From SXRF01 sp039808985 (GTDB lineage: Bacteria > Pseudomonadota > Alphaproteobacteria > Rickettsiales > SXRF01), in contig JBDHUC010000018.1 in assembly GCA_039808985.1 (NCBI GenBank), forward strand, positions 1 to 40,096: a stretch of 40,096 bases of DNA, written 5' to 3'. The notes beneath the pieces were generated by a model. That model was not told where the DNA came from. It saw nothing but the letters and a program-made list of their open reading frames with translations, and did no database searches. Below are positions 16,612 to 25,219 of the stretch, piece by piece. A program made the translations under genes and the position numbers. Positions within the stretch are counted from its first letter, which is position 1. Every line of letters starts with the position of its first letter.

Positions 16612-17057
16612 CGGCCACGATATTCAGGAACGCCCTGCGCTGGAATCCATACGCCTTTTGTGGCTTCACCGGTCTGGTAAAAAATATCTATGGGAATTCC
16701 CCCGCGTGGATACCAATACCCGCCTATGCGCAGCCAAATAGGCCTGGCTTCCTTAACCAGCCTCTTAGCTATTTCAATGGTGCAATCTTCATGGAACGCC
16801 CCATGATTGCGGAAAGAGCCAAGGTATAGTTTAAGCGATTTGCTCTCTATAAGAAAATCTTTTGGTATATAATCAATTACCAGATGCGCGAAATCCGGCT
16901 GTGCGGTAATCGGGCAGATGGAGGTGAACTCCGGGCAGGAAAAGCGCACGCAATATTTAACATCCTTATGCGGGTTTTCTACTTTTTCCAGCACAGCCTT
17001 TTGCGGCGATTCCGGCAGTGATGTTTGCTTTCCAAGCTGTGTAAGTTTTTTTTTCAT
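16608..17057 (-). CDS. queF: NADPH-dependent 7-cyano-7-deazaguanine reductase QueF (unimodular)
   Basis: Reduces preQ0 to preQ1 in queuosine synthesis. 149 aa, tunnel-fold single-domain form. Catalytic Cys48 in TSICPIT, the nearby Asp55, the substrate Glu71 in ESKSLKLYLGSFRNH and HE at 89-90 are all present. The open frame goes to 17144, but Met at 17057 gives the family's start. It begins only 4 bp after the cheR stop and has no Shine-Dalgarno sequence of its own, so its translation is probably coupled to cheR although the pathways are unrelated. Confidence 0.95.
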   Translation of the reverse strand: MKKKLTQLGKQTSLPESPQKAVLEKVENPHKDVKYCVRFSCPEFTSICPITAQPDFAHLVIDYIPKDFLIESKSLKLYLGSFRNHGAFHEDCTIEIAKRLVKEARPIWLRIGGYWYPRGGIPIDIFYQTGEATKGVWIPAQGVPEYRGR

Positions 17058-17061
17058 TAAG

Positions 17062-17877
17062 TTACTTAACTTTATATGCGCCCCGGAAGTTTTCCATAGG
17101 TTCAAATAGCCCGCGAGGGTCGATAAGGCTTTCGGTAGCACCAATAATCAATACCCCGCCGGAAGTAAGGCAGCGCGCCATTTTTTCTGTAACCTGCGCC
17201 TTTGTAGCCTCATCAAAATAAATAAGCACGTTACGGCAGAACACTATATCAAACTTCCCAAGCAGGCTGTAATCAGTCAGCAGGTTCTGGGTTTTAAACT
17301 GTACAGTTGAACGTATAATATCCTTAATCTGCCACGAAGTATCAGGAAGAGAAGTAAAATATTTCATCAGTATCTGGATAGGAAGGCCACGTTGCGCTTC
17401 GAATTGCGAATAAATACCCTCTTTGGCTTTATCGACAACTTTTTTGGCCAGGTCGCTGGCAATTATTTCAAAATTCCACCCGGCAAGCTTAGCTCCCTCT
17501 TCTTTCAGGCACATTGAGATCGTGTAAGGCTCCTGCCCGGTTGAACAGGCCGCACTCCAGATGCGCATATTTTTCGAGACAAGAGGCCGCGCCATCAGCA
17601 TAGGAAGCACAACATTTCGGAAAGCCTCATAAGGCTTAATGTCGCGATAGAAAGATGATTCGTTGGTCGTCATCGCTTCTGTAATTTCAACCAGCAAAGA
17701 TTCGCTAGGCTTTAGCCTGAGTGAATTGCATAGCTGGGCTATATCAGCAAACCCCTGGCTGCGTGCTATAGGCAGCAGCCTGCTTTCGATAAGATACGAC
17801 TTATCGTCTGTCAAAGCAAGGCCTGAGCGCTGCTTTAATATTGCTGAAAGATACTGAAAATCCTGCGCTTGCATCAT
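17062..17877 (-). CDS. cheR: Chemotaxis protein methyltransferase CheR
   Basis: Methylates glutamates of chemoreceptors using SAM. 271 aa: N-terminal helical domain with SGLALTDDKSYLIESRL, then a Rossmann methyltransferase domain with WSAACSTGQEPYTISM (SAM site) and FDIVFCRNVLIYFD. I chose ATG at 17877, which overlaps the cheB stop (ATGA) and has GAGGG just upstream. A longer frame starting at 17940 also has GGAG 8 nt before it, but that GGAG lies in conserved cheB codons (VENK) and the extra 21 residues are not family-like. Confidence 0.92.
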   Translation of the reverse strand: MMQAQDFQYLSAILKQRSGLALTDDKSYLIESRLLPIARSQGFADIAQLCNSLRLKPSESLLVEITEAMTTNESSFYRDIKPYEAFRNVVLPMLMARPLVSKNMRIWSAACSTGQEPYTISMCLKEEGAKLAGWNFEIIASDLAKKVVDKAKEGIYSQFEAQRGLPIQILMKYFTSLPDTSWQIKDIIRSTVQFKTQNLLTDYSLLGKFDIVFCRNVLIYFDEATKAQVTEKMARCLTSGGVLIIGATESLIDPRGLFEPMENFRGAYKVK

Positions 17878-18953
17878 CGACCCTCTATTTGGTGAATCAG
17901 GTATGGGGCTATTTCTACTAGGGGCAACACTGCTCGACATAATTTATTCTCCACTACAGCTTTTGGCATTCCATATACTACACAACTGGCTTCATCCTGC
18001 GCAATAACATTCCCACCGTTTTCCAATACCATTTTGGCACCAAGCATACCATCCTGTCCCATGCCGGTAAGAACCGCAACAACCAGGTTCCTGCCATATA
18101 TTTTACTAAGGGAACGCAGCATAGGGTCTGCTGCGGGTCTGCAAAAATTCTCCGGCGCATCCTTGTTAAGAGCCAGCGCCAACTGTCCGTTCTGGTTTTT
18201 CTCAAGTATCATGTGAAAATCACCCGGAGCAAGATAGATATTGCCAGGCATTGGCACTTCCCCATTTTTTGCTTCATGGCATGGGCGTCCTGATGCCTTG
18301 GTTAAATGCTCGGCAAGTATTGTGGTAAAGGTTGGCGGCATATGCTGGGTAATAAAAATCGGCATATTAAGCAAATGCCCTTTAAGGGCTCCAAACAATA
18401 AAAGCAGCGCTTGCGGCCCTCCGGTAGAAGAAGCTATAGCCAGGGCTTTCACACCAGAAACATGCAGCGGGATATTTGAATTTGGCGCAAGGGAAACCGG
18501 TGTTGCTGCTTTCACCTGTGTATTGGGCGTTTCTACAGCAGGAGTGACAGTCCCTGCTTTGCCCAGAACCTTAACTTTTTCTATAAGTTCACGGTAAAAT
18601 TCATCGACTTCGATTCCCATTTTGGAAGATGGCTTGGTCAGGTAATCGGTCGCTCCCAGGCTTAAAGCCTTGATGCTCAGGCTGGCATTAGAACGGGTAA
18701 GTGCAGAGGCAATAATAACCTTGGTAATCGGCGATGCTTTCAATATTTCGGGAAGGGCTGCAATCCCATCCATCCCCGGCATTTCCACATCAAGGATAAC
18801 AACATTGGGACGAAGGGTTGCCGTCATGCTTATTGCCATCTCTCCACCGGATGCAGTACCAACAATCTCAATAGCAGAATCCGAAGACAGCGCTTTAGAC
18901 ATCAATCCCCTGATAACTGCTGAATCGTCAACTAATAAAACTCTAATCGGCAC
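17874..18953 (-). CDS. cheB: Chemotaxis response regulator protein-glutamate methylesterase CheB
   Basis: 359 aa. Receiver domain with phospho-acceptor Asp55 (VVILDVEMPGMDG), linker of about 50 residues, then the methylesterase domain with Ser176 (ASSTGG), His204 (TQHMPP) and the Asp of LTGMGQDG. It removes methyl groups or deamidates chemoreceptors, opposing CheR. The start is GTG at 18953 with AAGG upstream. It is 34 bp downstream of cheY. Confidence 0.94.
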   Translation of the reverse strand: MPIRVLLVDDSAVIRGLMSKALSSDSAIEIVGTASGGEMAISMTATLRPNVVILDVEMPGMDGIAALPEILKASPITKVIIASALTRSNASLSIKALSLGATDYLTKPSSKMGIEVDEFYRELIEKVKVLGKAGTVTPAVETPNTQVKAATPVSLAPNSNIPLHVSGVKALAIASSTGGPQALLLLFGALKGHLLNMPIFITQHMPPTFTTILAEHLTKASGRPCHEAKNGEVPMPGNIYLAPGDFHMILEKNQNGQLALALNKDAPENFCRPAADPMLRSLSKIYGRNLVVAVLTGMGQDGMLGAKMVLENGGNVIAQDEASCVVYGMPKAVVENKLCRAVLPLVEIAPYLIHQIEGR

Positions 18954-18987
18954 TGGAAACCTTTCTTCTGCTCATGCAGGATATACG

Positions 18988-19356
18988 CTAAAAAGTCATG
19001 CCTATCTGTTCAAGTTTACCTTTAACAATTTCGCCATCAAAAGGTTTCATAATATATTCATTAGCCCCAAGTTCCATAGCCTGCATTATATTACTCATTT
19101 CGCTTTCCGTAGTACAGAATACAACCTTTGGCGCATCGCCGCCTGGCATTGCCCTGAGCATCTTAAGGAATTCAAGACCATTCATAACCGGCATATGCCA
19201 GTCAAGCAGTATCATGTCCGGCATGTTCCCGGCGCAGAACTCATAAGCTTTCTGGCCATCTTCAGCCTCAAATATTGTAAAGCCGAGATCTTCCATGATT
19301 CTGCTTTCCAGCTTACGCACCACTTTGGAATCATCAACAATAAGACACGACGTCAT
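18988..19356 (-). CDS. cheY: Single-domain response regulator, CheY
   Basis: 122 aa with only a receiver domain: acidic pair Asp8-Asp9, phospho-Asp52 (LLDWHMPVMNG), Thr-Thr in FCTTESE and Lys in YIMKPF. It carries the signal from CheA to the flagellar switch, as judged from the che operon context. AAAGG lies 10 nt before the ATG. The gap to cheW is 70 bp. Confidence 0.9.
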   Translation of the reverse strand: MTSCLIVDDSKVVRKLESRIMEDLGFTIFEAEDGQKAYEFCAGNMPDMILLDWHMPVMNGLEFLKMLRAMPGGDAPKVVFCTTESEMSNIMQAMELGANEYIMKPFDGEIVKGKLEQIGMTF

Positions 19357-19426
19357 AAGAAAAAACCTTTAGTTATTATTTTACAATATTCATCATTATT
19401 TAGAATTAATCATTAGCGAATACAGC

Positions 19427-19918
19427 TTATATTGTAAGCATCGACTGCACATCAATTATAACAAGCAGTTCGCCTGAAAGCTTATATATGCCGGTAGTTA
19501 CTTCCTTCCACGCACCGCCAAGGTTGGCTGGGGACTTCTCTATCATGTGGCCGGGAACAGTCATAACTTCACCGACACTATCAACCATAAGGCTGAATAA
19601 TTCGCCTTTATATTCGACAACCACAAACATGCTTTTTTCATCACTTTCTTTTTCCACCAGTCGCAGGCGGCGGCGTAAATTAATGACGGTAACTATGCGC
19701 CCACGAAGGTTTAAAGACCCGGCAACTTCCGTTGCAGAAAGCGGTATGCAGGTAATTTTCTGCTGGCGCAGAACGTCACGCACGTTTTTAACCGGTATGC
19801 CAAATAGCTGGTTGTCAATACGCATGGTTACATACATATGATTTTCTGTATCAAGCATACCAAGCACCGCATTCGCGGCATTAGAATCTATAGGAATAAT
19901 ATTCGATGCAACGGTCAT
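19427..19918 (-). CDS. cheW: Chemotaxis coupling protein CheW
   Basis: 163 aa SH3-like coupling protein linking receptors to CheA. An N-terminal tail of about 25 residues precedes the domain (YVTMRIDNQLFGIPVKNVRDVL), with the conserved NLRGRIVTVINLR strand. The start shares a base with the cheA stop (TAATG), giving tight coupling. Confidence 0.92.
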   Translation of the reverse strand: MTVASNIIPIDSNAANAVLGMLDTENHMYVTMRIDNQLFGIPVKNVRDVLRQQKITCIPLSATEVAGSLNLRGRIVTVINLRRRLRLVEKESDEKSMFVVVEYKGELFSLMVDSVGEVMTVPGHMIEKSPANLGGAWKEVTTGIYKLSGELLVIIDVQSMLTI

Positions 19919-22665
19919 TACGCGGCCTCCTTATGGCTAATAATCCAATGCGCCACAGCATCAAGCAATCCCGGGCGATCAGTTTTCACAATACAGTCAT
20001 TCATTCCGACATCTTTGCTGCGCTGGATAATTTCATTACTAAGCGAAGCGGTATATCCAACGATAGGGGTGCCATTTACCTGCGTGTTCTTACGGCAGGC
20101 GGTAGCAAATTCAAACCCGTCCATAATCGGCATTTCTATGTCTGTTACAATAACGTCAAACTTCATATTATCGTCAGTAAGCATCTGAAGAGCCTTCTGC
20201 CCATTTTCTGCTGAAGTCACCTTATAGCCTACCGCTGCAAGCATAGGCACAGTCAGGTTCGTAAAGAACGGGCTATCCTCTACCAGCAGGATTGTTTTAT
20301 TAGTTGCTTTTATCTTGCCGGTTGCGCTCATATCGGCAACAGCATCTTCTACAAGGTCAGAAAGCAGGTAGCCTATATCAACAACATCGGTGGTTTTACC
20401 ATTTATCACCATGCTGCCAAGATAGCCATGCTGCTTAGCTTCTTTTGAAGATAGTTTAATATCAAAAGGCGCCTTAACAATGTCGATAATTTTGTCAACA
20501 ACCAGGCCCATTACCTTTTTGTCATAACCAAACACGATAACATCAACCGTACCGCTATCTGGCATCACGAATTCATCATCAAGGGTAATAAGGCGCATCA
20601 GGTCGCCACGGTACTGGACAACAGGTTTATCACCAGCAACCTCAATATCCTTGACATTGATTTCTTCAAGGCGGGATATAAGCTCAAGAGGCACAGCCTT
20701 TGGCGCGCCCTTGCCCAGCGTGAATGACAGGAACCCTACCATATGATGGCTGTTATCAACCACGTTAAGTTCAGCAGCATCATCTTCAGAACGTGACCCG
20801 ACATCGGCACTGCTTACCGAACGCGCAATACCATTTGGATCAAGTATCATGATAACGCTACCATCACCAAGGATGGTATTACCAGAGTAAATCGAGAGAG
20901 CTTTAAGTATGTCGGAAACCGGTTTAACCACGATTTCCTCGGTATCATACACACGATCAACAAGTATACCGAAGTCATAACTTCCAACGCGGCATACGGC
21001 GATATATATTTCCTTATTCAGCAAGTCATCATGATTACTCTTGAAGCCGAGTATTTCTGACATTACTGCCAGCGGCAATAATTTATCACGCAGGCGCATA
21101 ACAAGGGAATCATTGATCATTTCAAGCTGAACGCCAGCCCCAGGCGCTGCGCGCACCAGTTCAACAACGTTGATTTGCGGTATCGCAAACTTCTGGCCAT
21201 GCGTTTCCACAATCAATACCGAAACGATAGCAAGCGTCAGCGGTATCTTAACCGCAACTTTTGAACCCTTACCCCATGTTGAATCAAGGTCAATGGTTCC
21301 GCCGATCTTCTGGATGTTGGTTTTCACCACATCCATACCTACTCCGCGCCCGGAAACGCTGGTAACTTTTTCAGCAGTAGAGAATCCCGGAGCGAAAATA
21401 AACTGCGCTATCTGCTTGTCGCTCATGGTCGCAAGGGCAGCCTCATTGGTAAGGCCGTTAGCCAATGCCTTTTCTTTTACGCGCTCAATATTGATACCAC
21501 GCCCGTCATCGGCTATTTCAATAATTATATGTCCACCTTCATGGAAAGCTGAAAGGGTAACAGTTCCCATATCAGGCTTGCCAGCCGCACGCCTTTCCGC
21601 CGGAGTTTCCAACCCGTGATCGCAGGAATTGCGCACCATATGGGTAAGCGGATCCTTGATAATTTCTAGCAACTGCCTGTCGAGTTCGGTTTCTGCACCG
21701 TTCATTTTCAGGTCAATTTTCTTGCCAAGATCAAGCGAAAGGTCACGTATCAAACGCGGGAATTTAGACCAGCCATTTCCTATAGGTTGCATACGTGTTT
21801 TCATCACGCCTTCTTGCAGCTCAGAAGTTATGTGGCTTAACTGCTGGAGTGGAGTTATCAATTCTTTGTCATCCTTGGTGCGCACTATCTGCATAAGCTG
21901 GTTTCGGGTAAGCACCAGTTCGCTGACCATCTGCATAAGGTTTTCAAGGACATCAATACTAACCCTGATGCTTTGCGTAGCCTCAGACCCTGCCCCGGCT
22001 TCTTTTTCCTTTTCTTCGCCTTTATTTGCAGATTGAGCCTTGGGAGCCGCGGGTTTAGAAGACACAATAACCGGTGTCGGCGGCGTTTCTATATGCGTAA
22101 CAACCTTATCTTCCTGCTTTTGCGCAACCTCTTCGTCCTCACTTTTGGAAGGCTGGTATGTGCCAGCAGCTATGCGCTCAAGAGCCTCAATAATAGAGGG
22201 GTCATCCTCACCTTTGAAATGCGGGAAAGGGTTTTCATCTTTAGCTTCTGCAGCATCTGCTGATTTATCTGATGCACCAGCTATTTTTCCATTTTCAGCA
22301 TAATAATTCAGCCTGCCAATCAGGTCGCTATCGTCCCCGGCCTGCTCTTCGCCATTGCTGCTTAAGTAATCAATCAGCACTTTAATATTATCAAGAGATT
22401 CCAGGATAAGCGTTACCGCATCAGGGGTCGCCTCCAGTTCTTTTTCGCGGATCTTGCCCAGCACGTTTTCCGAAGCGTGGGCAACATGCTCAAGGCGCGG
22501 CAAACCAAGGAATCCACATGTACCTTTTATGGTGTGCATTATGCGAAAAATATTCCCAAGGATAGCCTCATCCTGAGGGTTCTGCTCAAGCTTTACCAGC
22601 TCCAAATCCAAAGTGGCAAGCCCTTCACTAGTTTCAGTGATAAACTCAACTATTAAATCATCCAT
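19918..22665 (-). CDS. cheA: Chemotaxis histidine kinase CheA, hybrid with second CheW domain and receiver
   Basis: 915 aa, longer than the 650-700 of simple CheA. Order: Hpt domain with phospho-His44 (RIMHTIKG), Lys/Glu/Ala-rich linker with no clear P2 domain (about 115-240), dimerisation helices, ATPase (HMVRNSCDHGLE, DDGRGI, GRGVGMD), CheW-like domain, a second CheW-like domain (about 640-770) and a C-terminal receiver with its Asp in VIVTDIEMPIMDG (near 840). The double CheW plus receiver form is known in alphaproteobacterial CheA; the receiver may act as a phosphate sink. AGGTAGG is 7 nt before the start. Confidence 0.93.
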   Translation of the reverse strand: MDDLIVEFITETSEGLATLDLELVKLEQNPQDEAILGNIFRIMHTIKGTCGFLGLPRLEHVAHASENVLGKIREKELEATPDAVTLILESLDNIKVLIDYLSSNGEEQAGDDSDLIGRLNYYAENGKIAGASDKSADAAEAKDENPFPHFKGEDDPSIIEALERIAAGTYQPSKSEDEEVAQKQEDKVVTHIETPPTPVIVSSKPAAPKAQSANKGEEKEKEAGAGSEATQSIRVSIDVLENLMQMVSELVLTRNQLMQIVRTKDDKELITPLQQLSHITSELQEGVMKTRMQPIGNGWSKFPRLIRDLSLDLGKKIDLKMNGAETELDRQLLEIIKDPLTHMVRNSCDHGLETPAERRAAGKPDMGTVTLSAFHEGGHIIIEIADDGRGINIERVKEKALANGLTNEAALATMSDKQIAQFIFAPGFSTAEKVTSVSGRGVGMDVVKTNIQKIGGTIDLDSTWGKGSKVAVKIPLTLAIVSVLIVETHGQKFAIPQINVVELVRAAPGAGVQLEMINDSLVMRLRDKLLPLAVMSEILGFKSNHDDLLNKEIYIAVCRVGSYDFGILVDRVYDTEEIVVKPVSDILKALSIYSGNTILGDGSVIMILDPNGIARSVSSADVGSRSEDDAAELNVVDNSHHMVGFLSFTLGKGAPKAVPLELISRLEEINVKDIEVAGDKPVVQYRGDLMRLITLDDEFVMPDSGTVDVIVFGYDKKVMGLVVDKIIDIVKAPFDIKLSSKEAKQHGYLGSMVINGKTTDVVDIGYLLSDLVEDAVADMSATGKIKATNKTILLVEDSPFFTNLTVPMLAAVGYKVTSAENGQKALQMLTDDNMKFDVIVTDIEMPIMDGFEFATACRKNTQVNGTPIVGYTASLSNEIIQRSKDVGMNDCIVKTDRPGLLDAVAHWIISHKEAA

Positions 22666-22681
22666 ACTATACCTACCTGTT

Positions 22682-22693
22682 ACAACATGTTGT
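22682..22693. promoter_or_regulatory. 12-bp perfect palindrome upstream of cheA
   Basis: ACAACATGTTGT is fully self-complementary and lies in the 51-bp chpT-cheA gap, 16 bp before the cheA start. It could bind a dimeric regulator or form a small processing hairpin. No other support. Confidence 0.3.
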
Positions 22694-22716
22694 TATTAAT
22701 ATCACCAAACACAAAA

Positions 22717-23364
22717 CTACTGATCTCCAGGGGGCTGCGTTACCTGCAGCACCAATTCATCAGCTCCGACGCGCCATTCTATATTAGCCCTCAAATCGTC
22801 GGCATATTTTTTTGTCAAATGCAGTTGCACATTCTTAGTGTTTACTTCGCAATCAGCACCTGAAAATATTTTCTCCGCCTCGCCATCCCATTTAAGGTTC
22901 GCCCCCTTTGCAGAAACTGTAATTATTTTACGCGACATTTCGTCCTTATCCAGGCGAACGGAAATTTCACCGCCGCGTATTAAAGCAGAAGATGTAATGA
23001 TCAAAAGATTATATATAAGGCGAAGCATTTTAAGGCTGATGGAAATTTCAGCCGCATCAGTATGGGTTTCCGGCCAATCCAGAACTATTTTACTGCCAAC
23101 GAAATAATCAGCAGCCGTTTTTTGCTTTTCCGCAAGATTGGCCTCGCCATGGTTTTTCACGTTACCATAGGCCATGCGGTAGAACTGGAGGCGGCTTACG
23201 GCAGAAAATGCAGAGCTGACTATTAAATCAACAGCCTGGTTCTGGAGATCAAACCCTTCCTCGCTTAAAAATTCCGCGCCATTATTCACGGCGCCAATAG
23301 GGCCAGTTAAATCATGGCACAGACGGGTGCACAGCAATTCGGCCAAATGGATATTTTCATTCAT
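22717..23364 (-). CDS. chpT: Histidine phosphotransferase ChpT
   Basis: 215 aa. The dimerisation helix carries the phospho-accepting pair His17-Asp18 (LCHDLTGPIGAVNNGAEFL), followed by a degenerate ATPase-like domain without nucleotide-binding boxes, as in Caulobacter ChpT. ChpT passes phosphate from the hybrid kinase CckA to CtrA and CpdR, so the organism likely uses the CtrA phosphorelay. Here it leads the che operon, 51 bp before cheA. No Shine-Dalgarno sequence stands out before the ATG at 23364. Confidence 0.85.
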   Translation of the reverse strand: MNENIHLAELLCTRLCHDLTGPIGAVNNGAEFLSEEGFDLQNQAVDLIVSSAFSAVSRLQFYRMAYGNVKNHGEANLAEKQKTAADYFVGSKIVLDWPETHTDAAEISISLKMLRLIYNLLIITSSALIRGGEISVRLDKDEMSRKIITVSAKGANLKWDGEAEKIFSGADCEVNTKNVQLHLTKKYADDLRANIEWRVGADELVLQVTQPPGDQ

Positions 23365-23517
23365 GAATAATTCTTCTGTTACTTATATATAAAAAAATCT
23401 TACCATCACTATTGCCTATAAAGATAAATTTTTAGTAAACGTAATTGCATTGGTTTGTATTAAATTGATATTTTATTTGGAAGTGGCCACCCAGGAGAAA
23501 AATACAGGCACCATACT

Positions 23518-23539
23518 ATTTATAACATATTTATAACAT
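23518..23539. repeat. 11-bp direct repeat upstream of the S24-type regulator
   Basis: ATTTATAACAT occurs twice in tandem (23518-23528, 23529-23539) in the 277-bp gap between chpT and the divergent S24 gene. It may be a regulator-binding pair; the spacing of one helical turn fits. Confidence 0.4.
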
Positions 23540-23570
23540 ATTGATTATTTTATTTTTATAGCCTTTAACA

Positions 23571-23599
23571 TTGACTAAGGGCGCAGCATATGCTAAGTT
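23571..23599 (+). promoter_or_regulatory. Candidate promoter with palindrome, S24-type regulator
   Basis: TTGACT (23571-23576), 17-bp spacer, TAAGTT (23594-23599). The spacer holds AGCATATGCT (23585-23594), a perfect 10-bp palindrome reaching the -10. Initiation would be near 23606, giving a 36-nt leader. Placement suggests autorepression by the gene's own helix-turn-helix. Confidence 0.45.
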
Positions 23600-23641
23600 T
23601 CAGCCACAGGATCAACAGAATAATTTTAATGGTTAATACTG

Positions 23642-24319
23642 GTGCCACAATATACAAGTCACTCCAATCCAATAGGAGCACGCCTGAAGCTTCAAATGAA
23701 AAAACGTGGGCTGAATTCCCCGGAGCTTGCAAGGCGCTCGGATGTTTTAACCTCATTCATATATGATATTATAAGCGGCAAATCCAGCAACCCATCCACA
23801 ATAAAACTGGCAAGGGTAGCAGATACTCTTGGCGTAAGCCTCGCCTATCTTGTGCGCGGCACCGATGACAACCAATCCCAGGCCCATGGGCTTACCGCAG
23901 GATACGTGGCGATTCCCAATCTCACGATTGGCCAGAATATAAGCAGCAAAGAGCGACGGGCAAATTCAGGGGGCACAAAAGAACCTTTTTATTTCAGCAC
24001 TGATTTTATTCGCAACCATCTGGATACCGATATTTCCAACCTAAGGGTATTTACCATAAATGGGGACGGCATGGAACCAGCACTCCTCCGCCAGGATATA
24101 GTACTGGTTGACACCAGCAAAAAAATTCCTTCGCCGCCTGGCATATTCATATTATTTGACGGGGCCGGGCTTGCCGCCAAAAGACTTGAATATGTTTCAG
24201 GCCCTAAAAACCCGCATATCAGGGTGATTTCTGACAACCAGCATTATTCAACTTATGAATGCTCCATATCAGATACCGCCATCATGGGCCGGGTCGTATG
24301 GTTTTCACGCGAAATATAG
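23642..24319 (+). CDS. XRE-S24 regulator with catalytic serine replaced by glycine
   Basis: 225 aa. An N-terminal helix-turn-helix (about 12-70, ELARRSDVLTSFIYDIISGKS) is followed by a LexA/CI-like S24 domain. The family's GDSMEP is GDGMEP here: Gly143 stands where the catalytic Ser should be, while the partner Lys180 (LAAKRLEY) remains. Autocleavage is therefore not expected, so this is a non-cleavable repressor unless regulated otherwise. The start is GTG at 23642 with no clear ribosome-binding site. The last 67 bp overlap the convergent response-regulator gene. It may be an old prophage repressor kept for a host role; no phage genes are adjacent. Confidence 0.8.
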   Translation: MPQYTSHSNPIGARLKLQMKKRGLNSPELARRSDVLTSFIYDIISGKSSNPSTIKLARVADTLGVSLAYLVRGTDDNQSQAHGLTAGYVAIPNLTIGQNISSKERRANSGGTKEPFYFSTDFIRNHLDTDISNLRVFTINGDGMEPALLRQDIVLVDTSKKIPSPPGIFILFDGAGLAAKRLEYVSGPKNPHIRVISDNQHYSTYECSISDTAIMGRVVWFSREI

Positions 24320-25002
24320 CTTGAGCCATTATTGCTGTTGTGGCGCTCCAACTCGTCGATCTTACGGTATAGGGTTGACCTGCCGATACCAAGGCTCCTT
24401 GCCGCCTTGCTCATAGAGCCTCCGCAAACATTGAGCGCAAAACGTATAGCATCTTCCTCCAGCGCCCTCAGCTTTTTAACCCTGCCATCGCTTTGCACAG
24501 GGCATGGCTCACTAATTACCGAACTTGAAGCATATAATAAGCCGCCGGATCTCTGCCTGGGCGCAACCCCATTTTTCACGACACCATCAGCCAACTGCTT
24601 TTCCAGCCTTTCAATAACCTTGCACAGATTGCTTATTCGCAGGGCGCTGGCGATCGACAAACCAAGACGCTCTATCGCCACAGGCTTCGTAACAAAGTCA
24701 CAAGCCCCTGCCTTTATAGCCTCAACCGCATAAGCATTATTCCCATATTCGGTCATAATAATAATCGGAAAATCAGGCTTATGGTTTTTTATAATGTTTA
24801 TTATATGAATAGAATTAATCTGCGGCATACGCATATCCAGGAGCATCAGACCAGGATTTTCATGAACGGACAACCCCAGGTTAATAGCCTCTTCGCTGGT
24901 AGATGCCACCAATGTCCTGTATTTAAGTTTTTCAGCAATTGCCTGCCTGGTTATATGCAACTGCGCCATGTCCCCATCAGCTATTAATATAGTATCCAGC
25001 AT
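24253..25002 (-). CDS. NtrC-like response regulator lacking the AAA+ domain
   Basis: 249 aa. Receiver domain (1-120) with phospho-Asp56 (LMLLDMRMPQ) and Lys in FVTKPVAI; a linker of about 60 residues; then a Fis-type helix-turn-helix (GGSMSKAARSLGIGRSTLYRKIDEL, about 200-225) and a 25-residue tail. The sigma-54-activating AAA+ module of NtrC proteins is absent, so it probably acts as a sigma-70 activator or repressor. ATG at 25002 is chosen over 25014 because GGAG lies 6 nt upstream of it. No sensor kinase is adjacent. The 3' end overlaps the S24-type gene. Confidence 0.85.
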   Translation of the reverse strand: MLDTILIADGDMAQLHITRQAIAEKLKYRTLVASTSEEAINLGLSVHENPGLMLLDMRMPQINSIHIINIIKNHKPDFPIIIMTEYGNNAYAVEAIKAGACDFVTKPVAIERLGLSIASALRISNLCKVIERLEKQLADGVVKNGVAPRQRSGGLLYASSSVISEPCPVQSDGRVKKLRALEEDAIRFALNVCGGSMSKAARSLGIGRSTLYRKIDELERHNSNNGSSYISRENHTTRPMMAVSDMEHS

Positions 25003-25092
25003 ATTTATCTCCATTAATTGTATAAAATATGGTAGTTTTATTGTGCAAAGATAAGACTTTGTTTCCCTGTAGCACTTCCCATTGAATTATGG

Positions 25093-25116
25093 TTGTATAT
25101 TTTTTTTATTATACAA
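25093..25116. repeat. Inverted repeat in the gap before the Q/N-rich gene
   Basis: TTGTATA (25093-25099) and TATACAA (25110-25116) flank a T-rich loop; a further TTGTATA begins near 25019. The 217-bp divergent gap between the response regulator and the Q/N-rich gene must hold both promoters, so these may be operator half-sites. Confidence 0.35.
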
Positions 25117-25219
25117 TCAATGGTTTTGGTAGCAAAAACATACAAGATCATTTTTTTAATGTAATTTCTGTTAAATAATGTTAATTATAAATATAACGAA
25201 TGAGAAACATGTATAATTA

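Noticed and set aside
17878..17940. Longer cheR start at 17940 with a GGAG upstream
   Set aside because: The GGAG lies in conserved cheB codons and the 21 added residues are unlike the family; the ATGA overlap start at 17877 fits better.
25171..25184. CtrA box upstream of the Q/N-rich gene
   Set aside because: TTAA pairs are 6 bp apart rather than the 7 of the consensus, in very AT-rich DNA.
25212..25217. TATAAT as promoter of the Q/N-rich gene
   Set aside because: It ends 2 bp before the ATG, so initiation would fall inside the coding sequence.
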